A stretch of DNA of 64,000 nucleotides from Pachypanchax playfairii (Eukaryota; Chordata; Actinopteri; Cyprinodontiformes; Aplocheilidae). Positions 52,996-63,001 of the stretch are shown one piece after another (the first letter of the stretch is position 1; every line of letters starts with the position of its first letter). The stretch spans positions 690,290 through 754,289 of the forward strand of contig SSNP01000120.1 of NCBI GenBank assembly GCA_006937955.1. Direction: 5' to 3'. The notes below the pieces were generated by a model that was not told where the DNA came from, did no database searches, and saw only the letters and a list, made by a program, of their open reading frames with translations. The translations under genes were made by a program, and so were the position numbers.

Positions 52996-54216
52996 CACTC
53001 ACCGGCCACTTTATTAGGTACACCATGCTAGTAACGGGTTGGACCCCCTTTCGCCTTCAGAACTGCCTCAATTCTTCGTGGCATAGATTCAACAAGGTGC
53101 TGGAAGCATTCCTCAGAGAGTTTGGTCCATATTGACATGATGGCATCACACAGTTGGCGCAGATTTGTCGGCTGCACATCCATGATGCGAATCTCCCGTT
53201 CCACCACATCCCAAAGATGCTCTATTGGATTGAGATCTGGTGACTGTGGAGGCCATTTGAGTACAGTGAACTCATTGTCATGTTCAAGAAACCAGTCCGA
53301 GATGATTCCAGCTTTATGACATGGCGCATTATCCTGCTGAAAGTAGCCATCAGAAGTTGGGTACATTGTGGTCATAAAGGGATGGACATGGTCAGCAACA
53401 ATACTCAGGTAGGCTGTGGCGTTGTAACGATGCTCAATTGGTACCAAGGGGCCCAAAGAGTGCCAAGAAAATATTCCCCACACCATTACACCCCCACCAC
53501 CAGCCTGAACCGTTGATACAAGGCAGGATGGATCCATGCTTTCATGTTGTTGACGCCAAATTCTGACCCTACCATCCGAATGTCGCAGCAGAAATCGAGA
53601 CTCATCAGACCAGGCAACGTTTTTCCAATCTTCTGTTGTCCAATTTCGATGAGCTTGTGCAAACTGTAGCCTCAGTTTCCTGTTCTTAGCTGAAAGGAGT
53701 GGCACCCGGCGTGGTCTTCTGCTGCTGTAGCCCATCTGCCTCAAAGTTTGACGTACTGTGCGTTCAGAGATGCTCTTCTGCCTACCTTGGTTGTAACGAG
53801 TGGTTATTTGAGTCACTGTTGCCTTTCTATCAGCTGGAACCAGTCTGGCCATTCTCCTCTGACCTCTGGCATCAACAAGGCATTTCCGCCCACAGAACTA
53901 CCGCTCACTGGATATTTTTTCTTTTTCAGACCATTCTCTGTAAACCCTAGAGATGGTTGTGTGTGAAAATCCCAGTAGATCAGCAGTTTCTGAAATACTC
54001 AGACCAGCCATTCTGGCACCAACAACCATGCCACGTTCAAAGTCACTCAAATCACCTTTCTTCCCCATACTGATGCTCGGTTTGAACTGCAGGAGATTGT
54101 CTTGACCATGTGTACATGCCTAAATGCACTGAGTTGCCACCATGTGATTGGCTGATTAGAAATTAAGTGTTAACAAGCAGTTGGACAGGTGTACCTAATA
54201 AAGTGGCCGGTGAGTG
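52996..54216 (-). mobile_element. Tc1-superfamily transposon, DD36E (Incomer-like), 1,221 bp
   Basis: The ends CACTCACCGGCCACTTTATT.. are 29-bp inverted repeats, flanked by TA at 52994-52995 and 54217-54218. It holds one transposase gene on the minus strand, full length but for one nonsense codon. Short repeats and the DD36E spacing distinguish it from the 22-kb element and fit the Incomer group. A fragment of a related element is at 60719. Confidence 0.92.
53028..54068 (-). pseudogene. DD36E transposase with a single in-frame stop
   Basis: From ATG at 54068 the frame starts MGKKGDLSDFERGMVVGARM (helix-turn-helix) and runs 346 codons, broken only by TAG at codon 57 (53900-53898, after KISSER). 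After the stop an internal ATG at 53852 opens 274 residues. Numbered from that ATG, the catalytic residues are D83 in WSDESR, D174 in QQDNAPCH and E211 in NPIEHLW. With 36 residues between the last two this is DD36E. The glycine box is GGGGVMVWG (118-126). All catalytic residues are present; the loss is the first helix-turn-helix. TAG is one transition from CAG or TGG. A start at 53852 would lack the DNA-binding N-terminus, so I call it a pseudogene. Confidence 0.85.
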
Positions 54217-54242
54217 TAATTTGTATTATGTCTCCGTATACT

Positions 54243-54345
54243 TAAAATGAGGGACGTCCAGATCCACATTAGTTTGTCTCTGATACAATCTAAGTCATAT
54301 AAGGATCTGCTGATACTGATTTCAGTCTGATACTTGCATCATGTT
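54243..54345 (-). mobile_element. hAT fragment of the TAGGGATGTCC family
   Basis: TGAGGGACGTCCAGATCCAC is the complement of the right end of the element at 27296-27672. It is followed by decayed CTGATACTGATTTCAGTCTG. No other end was found. Confidence 0.45.
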
Positions 54346-55135
54346 GTTTTTTGTTGCTGATCCTTATTGCCTTTAACTGTTACCTGGGTGAACTGGCTTT
54401 GCTCAGATCAGTATTTCACTTTTAAATGTCGAACTATATTAATTGTTGAATGTGTCGCTCTGTTTGGATTCAGAAAACCTAAATTGCAAATGTGGACAAT
54501 TGCAAATAATTTACTTTCATTTTCTATTTTAAAATCACAGCAGTTTCACAGCAACCATGGTTCAACATGGCCAACTTAAAACCCTAGACATTAGGTCAAC
54601 AGAAGAGACTGGGAGCTGGGTGGGGTTTGCTACTCTATTACAGATTAATGAAAATGCTTCGATTGGGATTCTGGTCCAATACTTGAGACTAACTCAGGAC
54701 ACTATGTTGTTACAGCTCCTACCTTTTTAAACAGCTAGTAATTTTTTCCATCTAATTTTGTACAACGAATAACCAATTTCAAGCCTGGTATATTAAATAG
54801 TTTTCAGAAACATTTTAGCTTTTAAAACTGAACTTTTTACTGGCTAATGATAATACAACAAATTGATAATTATAAATTTTTTATGTTAATATATAACAGC
54901 AATAAAATTGGCACTCGCCACCTGTAGAGTTTAGATGTATTGAATGTGATGATAGCCTTAAATAATCTAGGCTATATTTTTCAAGCATATTTGTGTTAAA
55001 ATTCTAACATACCTGCCTAGCAATGATTTAATGAAGACTGACGTGATTTAAACTTGCAACTCCACAGGAATCTGCACAATACCACCCAATATGTCATGTT
55101 GCATTACTGCTGTCTGACATTTTTATCATGTAAAA
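54346..55135. other. Non-coding stretch, no identified feature
   Basis: AT-rich. No gene or repeat terminus was recognised. Confidence 0.45.
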
Positions 55136-55165
55136 GTGATTCCAATATTATTGGTCGATGACGTC

Positions 55166-56380
55166 ATAAGGCACAGTCCTGAGCTTGTGCAGTTTTTGGT
55201 AAGTATACTTAACAAAGTATACTTTATTGGGATTGAGTTTTCTCGACAGTCAGATGAGTCTCTTGTCCATGAAATTGGGACTTTGTCTGCATCAGTGAGG
55301 GCCTCGCTCTGGTCTATTGAGGTAAAGAAGAAGCTGAATCAAAAGGCAAACCTCACAGTTAACTGTTCCATCAGCGCTTTAGCCCTCACCTATGGTTGAG
55401 AGATATTGGTCATAATATAAAGAAGAAGATCCCAAGGTGGAAAAGGTTAAATGAACTTTGTAAGGTGTCCAGGATCAGCCTTAGAGATAAAGTTATGCCC
55501 CTTTTCCACCGACAAATCAGCACGGCGTGCTTGAGAGCGGTACAGTGTAGCGCGGATCAACTCGCTTGAGGCGGTGGAAACATAAAGCGGACGTAAGTGG
55601 GGATATGGGCGTGCCCATCTGGTTATGAAAAGTGGCGCGCAAAAGTCTTTGTCCGCGACGTCACAGCGCGTGAAACAACAACAACAATGGCGGATATACG
55701 TGTGTTTTTGTACTTTGCACTCTGTCTGTGGTTCATTTTGGTTGGTTTGATATTTGGTTCTTGTGGAGGAAGTCGTCATTGTCCAAAGTCAATTGTATTT
55801 TAAAATAAAATGTTTGTATGGTTGCTGGGAGTTTTTTTTAAAGCCTTTTGCGGGAGCGCTTCTATATCACACCACGTGAACACCACACACAGCCAGGCCA
55901 ATCAGGGGCTACCATTCCGTAGGTAGTCGTGTCACTGGTAGCAGTTTACTGGACCAATCAGTAGACAGGTGGGCCTGTGGGGCCGCTTCGGACCACCGAG
56001 GAGGTGGTCTGAAAAAAGAGCCCGGGTTGGCGCAGAATGACGCGGTTAAGACCCGAGAACGGCGGTGGAAAAGGGTCCGCAGGGGGCTAAAGTGAACCGA
56101 GCCGCACCGTGTTCTGTTGGTGGAAAAGCGGCATTAGTGGCTCCAGAAAGGAGATTGAAGATAGTGCTCCTGGTCCTCCTCATCAAAGGAGTCAACCAAA
56201 GTGGTTTGGACGAATCCCTTATGGTCACCTCCATCTGGAGGTCTTCAAGTCAAGTCCTTTTGGAAAGAGAGTCCTGGGCAGATCCAGGACTCACCAGAAG
56301 GGATCATTTATTTGTCTCAGGCCTGGGAATGCCTTTACAACCCCCCAAGAAGAGCTGGAGAGTCAATTTTGAATATTTTC
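55166..56380 (+). mobile_element. Decayed Rex-type LINE 3' region, split by a Harbinger MITE
   Basis: Left part (55166-55495): VHEIGTLSASVRASLWSIEV, then KKKLNQKANLTVNCSISALA and LTYG follow the pattern of the end of a Rex-type reverse transcriptase, with stops after LTYG. Next comes EMNFVRCPGSALEIKL in another frame. Right part (56134-56380): RSQPKWFGRIPYGHLHLEVF, KSSPFGKRVLGRSRTH and QEELE continue the same ORF. The order is correct on both sides of the insertion at 55496-56133. Frameshifts and stops make it a relic. Confidence 0.65.
55496..56133. mobile_element. PIF/Harbinger-type MITE (638 bp) inserted in a LINE
   Basis: TGCCCCTTTTCCACCGACAA at the left and TTGGTGGAAAAGCGGCA at the right are inverted ends. 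TTA lies on both sides (55493-55495 and 56134-56136), the PIF/Harbinger TWA target. It is GC-rich relative to the intron and holds an ATG frame at 55687 (MADIRVFLYFALCLWFILVG, 39 codons) of no recognised function. A CGACGTCACAG (CRE-like) word lies just upstream of that ATG. Confidence 0.78.
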
Positions 56381-57087
56381 ATGGGGGAATGTTGGAGAAA
56401 AGAATTTGATTGAATTGACAAAGCACATCATGAAAGCTTTGAGCTACAGTTTATGGTTGTTTTAGTCTTTGAAATTCTAATTTATAACATGTGTTGGTTT
56501 GCTTAAATCCGATGTTTAAACTTGTTTTAAAGTTACATCTTACCACTGACCTCGTGAGTGTGTGGACATGTGAGAGGAACATAAAGGCTCAAACTGGAAG
56601 GCTATTCATGTGAATACCACCTTGTGACTCCCACAGTCTTGCAGTGGAAAGCTCATGTTGTTTATCATAGTGCTGTGCTGGTGAAAGAACAGAATTTGAT
56701 TAGTTAGACAATCACTCTGGATGTTATATTGTGTAAAGAGCCAGACTGATTGAATTGAGATGTGTTCATAAAGATCCTTTTATAACTGCATTTCAGACCT
56801 TCTGATAATGTGCTTTGAGATTTATTTCTTGTATTTTTTGTTTCCCAGACACTGTAAAATCAATCTGGACAAAAACTGCTTTTGTTCCAGCATTTAGGAG
56901 AAAGTTTTAACCCTATGATGACACATAGTTTTAATGACTCGACCTCTTCATCAGGTTTAGTACCTTCTTAAAGAAAAACATGTGGTATTAAATCTGAAAC
57001 AAGTCATCTGCCCTGCGGTGGAGGACTCTAGTTCTACAGGTGGCAAGTGCAAATTCATTTTTAATTACTATTATCGTTATTTTTATT
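56381..57087. other. Non-coding stretch, no identified feature
   Basis: Ordinary AT-rich sequence. No gene or repeat was recognised. Confidence 0.45.
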
Positions 57088-57350
57088 GCAGTGGTGCAGT
57101 TGGTAGGGTTTGAAACCAGGTTGGGACCTTTGTGCATGGAGTTTGCATGTTCTCTTCATGCATGTGTGTTTTCTCTGGGAACTCCGGCTAAATTGTCCCA
57201 AGGTGTTTGTAGTTATTTGTCCATATTTGACCCTGTGATGGACTGGCAGCCTGTCCAGGTTTAGCTCCGCCTCTCACCCAATGACAGCTGGAGACATTAG
57301 CCCCCCGTGACCTTGAACAGAAATAAGTGGGTATAGATAATGACTGAATG
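57088..57350 (+). mobile_element. Retroposon with tRNA-like head and (TGA)-type tail
   Basis: CAGTGGTGCAGTTGGTAGG and GTTTGAAACC look like decayed box A and box B. They are followed by GTGCATGGAGTTTGCATGTT, GGAACTCCGGCTAAATTGTC, GGACTGGCAGCCTGTCCAGG and the tail CCTTGAACAGAAATAAGTGG. The order matches a common fish repeat whose tail pieces lie at 41402 and 47185. Confidence 0.6.
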
Positions 57351-58828
57351 ACTGATTATTGTCCAATAAACTGTTTGATTTCTAAAACATTGCAATCACG
57401 GACCCTCTACGAACGAACATTCATAACCATTTTATTACAATTAATTGGGACACATTTGGTTTCAGTCATGTTTAATTCTGTACTCTCCATTTCCTTGTTT
57501 ACATTTCAGCTGCTTGGTCAGTTTTGATTTTCTCTGCCTTCATTAAATTTTTTCGTTGTATCTCCTGACAGTGATGCTCCATTTTCAAAGTATTTCACCA
57601 CATTTTGTTTTCATCTTTCATCAAGTTTTCTCTCTGTCTTTATCAAAGTAAACAAGATGTATTTTTATACTTGTGCCTTTTAATTTCTCCTCCTACACTA
57701 GAAGGATTTCTGCCTACTAAATGCCACATTTCCATCTCCAATATTTTTCCTCTCCACTTCTTCAACCATTTTTGCTTCTCCCTTGATTTTCTCCCACTGA
57801 GCCTTTTTCTTCCTCCTCCATCTCCAACTCTTCTCCCTCCTCTTCCTCTGTATCAGTCTGTTCACCCCCTGTGTCTTCAGACTCCTGCTGACGCCTCACT
57901 TCTTTGGGCCACAGCACTTTGGAAGAGACAACTTTTGGCTTCTACTCATTGTTTACTAACAGGCTGATCACGCTATTTTTGCATGCAGCAGTCAGGCAAT
58001 TTTTAATCCCTGCAAAATCAACAATTCTGTATCGTGAGCACCGGGCATGTAATAATAATGTCTCCCTAAACTCAAACAGCAGGGGATGTAGCTCCTCAAG
58101 CAAACTTAAAGGGTTTGCCGAGGGAGTGCTATCATGTGCATGGAGTGTTCAAACTTTCATTCCAAACAGAATAATGAGTGTGAATATTTGATATGCACAA
58201 AAACTCAAATATCTTTTATACTTTAAAAAATTGAGAGCATTTTTTCTGCCCTCTGCTTTGCCTCGAGCCATTTTTTCCAAGTTGTCAAACCAGTGAATAA
58301 TTCAACATTTTTAGATTTTTGTTATCTCGATATAAAGACTACAAACTCTGACTGTTTGTGACAGTAAAGACACATTTCACCAAAGCTCAACATTTCAGTT
58401 TTTTGTTAATCTGATCATTACTAGCTTTCACGTGGGCTTTTCGAAAAGCTAATTTATGTTCACAGGAATTTGAACTTCATCATCAGGAAAAAATACTTTT
58501 TTTCCAATTTACTTTTAGATATCTAAAATAATTACTGGCAAACTGTGCTGCTTCTATGAGATATCAGCTGTGTCAGCTACTAATTTGGAGCTAAAATTAA
58601 CCTCTAAGCTAATACAGCGTTACTGTTACCTGTATCAGGTGCATTATGTAATTTAGCTGCTAGCCTTTGTTGCAGAAAAATATTCTGCTAATCAACCACA
58701 AGCTTTTAAACCACTGAAGGGATGGCATCAAAGCTTTCACTCATCTTGCTTAATATTCCACCATGTTTGATGTGTAAAGGTCATGACTTCATAGGACTCT
58801 CTCATTCTTTGATCTCACAACATCGTGT
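57351..58828. other. Non-coding stretch with a pyrimidine tract
   Basis: 57590-57880 is C/T-rich and ends CCCCTGTGTCTTCAG|ACTCC, which resembles a splice acceptor. No matching donor-bounded conserved frame was seen, so I do not call an exon. The rest is AT-rich. Confidence 0.4.
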
Positions 58829-59421
58829 TTAAAGAGGCCATTTCATACAAATTTCAGGACTTTGTGGTTATTTCTTAAGTATTAACCTGTGATATGAAAC
58901 ATTTTATATCTAAAAAAAACTTTAGGAAACACTGATTGACAGACCTTTCAATCTGTCTGCGTTAAAATTCGGGTGGTTCCGGCTCCTTCCGTCAGGCCTC
59001 GAGCGGCAGCTCGTTCATCTTCATTATTCGAATTTGCTGGACTCTGATTGGCTAACAAACTAGCATATCAGAGCAAGGTATACTGTTTCCTGCCCCGCTG
59101 CACATGGCAACGTCAGACGTCGTGTCTTCCTGTTTGCTACATCTTATGCTACAGCTTTTAGCCAGCAGCATGCTAGGCGTGGTTTTAAATGCGGGAACTG
59201 ATGAATACTAACGAACAAAGGAGTTGTGATGAAACATATACAGACCGTTCAGACTTGGGAGAACTCGGGTTTTATCGCCACCTGCGTAGTTTGAGAGATA
59301 AAAATTGAATGAGAAGTTGTTGAGCTATTTTCACACCCACTATGAAGGTAAGAACACCTGTGGAGCTAAAATATTCAACAGAAACCTCAGAAAACTGTTT
59401 TTCATGGAAGGGCCTCTTTAA
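58829..59421 (+). mobile_element. TTAA MITE family A, copy A9
   Basis: TTAA-AGAGGCCATTTCATAC to ATGGAAGGGCCTCT-TTAA, full length, in the GGGTGGTTCCGGCTCCTTCC subgroup. The CCAAT-like block, CAGCAGCATGCTAGGCGTGG and ATGAAGGTAAGAAC are all intact. It is one of the least decayed copies by eye. Confidence 0.92.
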
Positions 59422-60718
59422 ATACCCCAATAAGTCACACCTTTTTATTAGCTTCAATGACATTAATATAATTCACAAATAGTGTTTTTCTATTCAGTAA
59501 AAGAAAATTCAAACAAAACCCTAGAATTTGTTGGGTTTTTTGCTGTTTCTTGAGAAAACAATAATAAATGATGGAACAGGCATCTGCAGTTTTAGCTGCA
59601 CGTCAAGACGCAAGAAGAGACTTAAGAGGTAAAAAGATCTGTTGTGTCATGGCAAATTGTTGAACACCAGTTAGATTGTTTGTAGTTGTATTTTTTTTAA
59701 AGCCCAGGTTGGATTTTATTAGCATATCTTAACTAGAGAAGGAAGAGCACAACAGCTAATGTAGCAGAGGTGCAACACTATCTGTTTTTGAGTAAACAGG
59801 AGCCTGAAGAATCCTCACTGTGATTAATGAGGAGGTTCCTGCGTGGGAGCGTTAATACCAACCAGATTAAGTTGGTGAGACTTTGAATAAGAGTTCTAGC
59901 CTCAGGATAAAAGTGTAGTTGGATTCTGTCTCGCTAGCAAACAACTTATAAAAATCCTTTTCTGTAAAGATGTGAACCTTATTTTGGAGAGTTTGTTAAC
60001 GTACTTCTTAAATTATCCTTAAATTCAAAAGAAAAAATATATCTATTTTTTAGAACAACCTTCTTGTCGTAAATACATGCTCTTTTTTTATTGCAATAAA
60101 AAATGTAAAGGTTTTATTTCTTGATAAAATCACTACAAATTTTTTACAAATAAAGTTTTTTTTTAGATTCCATGCTAGCTATTTGAGCTAAAACACACTA
60201 TAAAATATGTTATTTTACACTAAAAGCTATAAAAACGTTGTTTCCAAAGACTAACTCGTGTTTCCTTTGATGTTTAGAGACTTAATTGTTTACAGAATGA
60301 GTGAGATCCTGTAAACTGTTGCCTGTTGCTGGTGCCCTTCAGTTTAGCAGAAGAAACATGCTAAATACTGATGCTATTAAAGTCTGTCTACACTTACAAT
60401 AAAAACACACCTTGATGTTTTTGCATTCTGTTGCTGTGCTGCTGTATTCTAGTTTCTATTCATGACTATAATATTGACTCTCCCACGTGGCCTCGGGGGT
60501 TTTAGTGTCACACTTACTTAACTTTACATAAACAATTTGCATGTTTTAATTTTGACTGACATGGAGTTTTAGCAGAAGCAGATAAATGAAGTGAAGATTA
60601 ATGGACAATCATTCTGATCATGTTTCTGCTGTTAGATCCTGAGGTAGATCCTCACCTTCTAGAAGACGACTTGCCAAATTTCAAACTGAGTCAGATTTTG
60701 AATGGATCCTAGTTTTTG
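59422..60718. other. Non-coding stretch, no identified feature
   Basis: AT-rich with T and A runs. Nothing assignable. Confidence 0.45.
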
Positions 60719-60775
60719 GTGTTTCAAAAACTGTTGATCTTCTGGGATTTTCACCCACAACCATCTCTTTACAGA
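60719..60775 (-). pseudogene. Fragment of an Incomer-like transposase N-terminus
   Basis: CTGTTGATCTTCTGGGATTT and TCACCCACAACCATCTCT match the plus-oriented coding strand of the 53-kb element's helix-turn-helix codons (GATCTACTGGGATTTTCACA there) with several changes. As written here the coding strand is plus; only ~57 bp survive. The strand field gives the opposite of the 53-kb copy's host strand and should be read with that caution. Confidence 0.4.
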
Positions 60776-61570
60776 AGAGGTATCCAGCAGGGTGGCCATA
60801 CGTCCACTTTACGTCCGCTTTAAGACGGACAGTCCGGAATTTAAAAGGAGTGTCCGTCTACCGGCGCACCCTCAAGACGGACACCCATTTGTCCTCCTTT
60901 TGACATAAATCTTTTTTCCCATTTGTGTTTTCTTTGCCTGAACAGAGTAGTGTTGTGTCGTTCAGGAACGTAACGGCTCTAAGAATCGGCTCTTTGAAGC
61001 GAACGACGGGACCCGGCTCCTCATTGGGAGCTGTGGGGTCTCGCTCTCCATTTTCTCTCTTCACACACCGTTGTTGCTGATATTTATTGCATATTAGAGA
61101 CCTAAGCTGCTCAGCTCTCTTCTCCTGCAACGGGAGTCAGAAACTGGGCTGTAGCAGCAGCGTTAATCACACACACCTGCGATGCATTCAAGGAGCGTTT
61201 GAAATTCAAGGTGAGTTCGATAAAGTAGGACATAAAATATTACTAAAAACAGACAATAATACTATAAGCCATAAACCTATTTGTTGGCAGTTGGCAATTC
61301 ACCATTCGCTGCATATGACTTACTTATTTTTACATAAAAGTACTAAAAAAAACTATATTCTCTAATAATTTTGTCCTTTTAAAATATCAATTTTTCAGGA
61401 AGAATCCAAATTTCAGAGTTCCTCCTGTAAATCTCCCGAATTTCCATCAATATTGCATTATGACCATTACCCCTAGGAGTTACCACCGCCATCAACCCCC
61501 CCCCAGAGCTTGAACATCTCCTGAATGTCCTTCTTTTTTGTGTTGTGGAAATAGTCACCCTAAGTGAGCA
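60776..61570. other. Repeat-like region, not resolved
   Basis: Starts AGGGTGGCCATACGTCCACT and ends GTGGAAATAGTCACCCTA, a weak inverted pair suggesting one element with another nested inside (GTGTTGTGTCGTTCAGGAAC, AATCGGCTCTTTGAAGCGAA). No target duplication fits both ends. No gene was recognised. Confidence 0.35.
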
Positions 61571-62858
61571 GCAGCTGTGGATGTGTTTGAGTTCAGATCA
61601 GAGGAGAATGAACAGACTGAACACAAAGAATCACTGGTTCTAACAGAACTCCACTGAAAACACGTGGAACCTTGAATCAGACGGATCCATCAGCAGAAGC
61701 TGCTCCTGTCAGATAAGAACAGGATAAATGTTGTTTGTTGAGTCTCTTCAGTATTTGATGGAAACAGATTATAAACATGTTTGTGAGTCTCAGTTTCAGC
61801 TGCAACATTCAGATGGTCAGAATAAACAACATGGATCCGTCCTGTCTCATGTCAACAGATCAGACTGGTGGTGTCATGGGGGGGGGGGTTGGATCCATTA
61901 GTACCACCTGAGCACGTCCATCCCTTTATGACCACATCTTCAGCTCAGATCACCTCCATCTGGTTTCTACAACATGAAGAGAAGTTCTCTTGTCTTTAAG
62001 GAAATGGGTTGAAAAATCCAGAAATACCCAGACAAAGAGTTCCTTTCACCTAAGTTTATAAACCTTCTGAACTCCAACTTTTAGGTTTTTTTTTTTTCAC
62101 AATCATGTTCCTGTAGATGAAACAAAAGGGAAAATGGGAGCATGTTGGGATTACTTGACTGGGTGCTTGTAAGAATGTGACATTGATGAAAAAATGTGTC
62201 TCCTTTTTGTTGAAGTGGTTGTTGTTACCCACCTCTATCTTTTTCCTCGCTTGTGTTCCTAAGCAACCGTTTCACTACCAGTTAAGTATCCATATTGTCA
62301 TCGTGGCAAGTTAAACTGGAAACTCTTAAAAACTGCTGCTGCTGGTTTACTGAAGCTATCAGCAGGACGCTGCTGGGCTGTGAGAGAGAGAGAGCTTAGG
62401 GGAGAGTTGGGTTTGGGTCAGGATTGTGTTTTGGGGTAAAGGATTGGCTGACAGCTGCGAGGGGGAGTGATCCTGTGGTTAGGAAGGTGGAAGGGGGATG
62501 GGGGGGTTAGAAATCTGTTTACAATAGCTTTAGGGGGAGATTTGAAGCTGCTAAAGAGGGAGAAGAATTCAGATATCGACAAGAAGAAAACACAAGAGGA
62601 ATAAATGTTAATGGAAGAAGGTGGAGAGTCGGAACTAATGAGAGGATTAAATCTAAACTGAGGGAGAATTAGAAGGTACATCATGAGAAGCAGGAGCAGG
62701 GCGATGTGAAGCAACAGCTCAGTTAGAGCTCTGCTCTCAGTCATGCACATGAAATATTTGGTGTGTGAGTTTGTTCCATGTTTTATTGATGCTTAAAGGT
62801 GTATCACACAAGTCAAATTCATTCATTGCTTTCTGTCTCTCTTTGTGTGTTCATGCAG
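61571..62858. other. Non-coding intron sequence before the second exon
   Basis: G-run at 61878-61888. Purine-rich sequence at 62380-62700. The acceptor of the next exon is preceded by TTTCTGTCTCTCTTTGTGTG. No other feature found. Confidence 0.45.
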
Positions 62859-63001
62859 AATTTGAAGAGCAGTTGTATGACCCTAAGCTGACCGGTCAGA
62901 CCTTTCGCCATCTGTCCTCGCAGAGCTCTGACGACACGTCCACGTCCCTCAGCCGGTCCCCTGTCTCCATCAATAACAAGAGACCTGACTTCATCTTCCT
63001 G
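62859..63001 (+). CDS. NHS-family (NHSL2-like) internal exon
   Basis: A 143-bp exon: acceptor TTCATGCAG|AA, donor TTCCTG|GTAAAC. It starts in phase 1 and ends in phase 0. With the split codon from the exon at 32765 it reads EFEEQLYDPKLTGQTFRHLS, then SQSSDDTSTSLSRSPVSINN and KRPDFIFL. The TGQTF motif after a short acidic stretch and the closing basic-plus-FIFL pattern are ones I associate with NHS-like proteins, again nearest NHSL2. It carries Ser/Thr-rich potential phosphorylation sites but no enzyme motif. The next exon lies beyond 64000. The frame match across the 30-kb intron supports both exons belonging to one gene. Confidence 0.7.

Larger units (their letters stand above)
33020..62858 (+). 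other. Intron of the NHS-like gene (~29.8 kb)
   Basis: Donor GTAAAG at 33020 and acceptor TCATGCAG ending at 62858, both phase 1. Joining the two exons gives QSLLQ-EFEEQLYDP in frame. The intron is made largely of transposons listed separately; no host exon was found within it, though small alternative exons cannot be excluded. Confidence 0.65.

Noticed and set aside
53122..53966. Plus-strand frames inside the DD36E element
   Set aside because: They are antisense to the transposase and show no motifs.
57605..57967. 120-codon frame ending after an acceptor-like CTTCAG
   Set aside because: The frame lies in a pyrimidine-rich tract; no donor-bounded segment with complex sequence follows, and no family was recognised.
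60951..61370. Frames and a hAT-like word cluster (GTGTTGTGTCGTTC, AATCGGCTCTTTG)
   Set aside because: No inverted partner or target duplication could be fixed, so I left it only as an unresolved repeat-like region.
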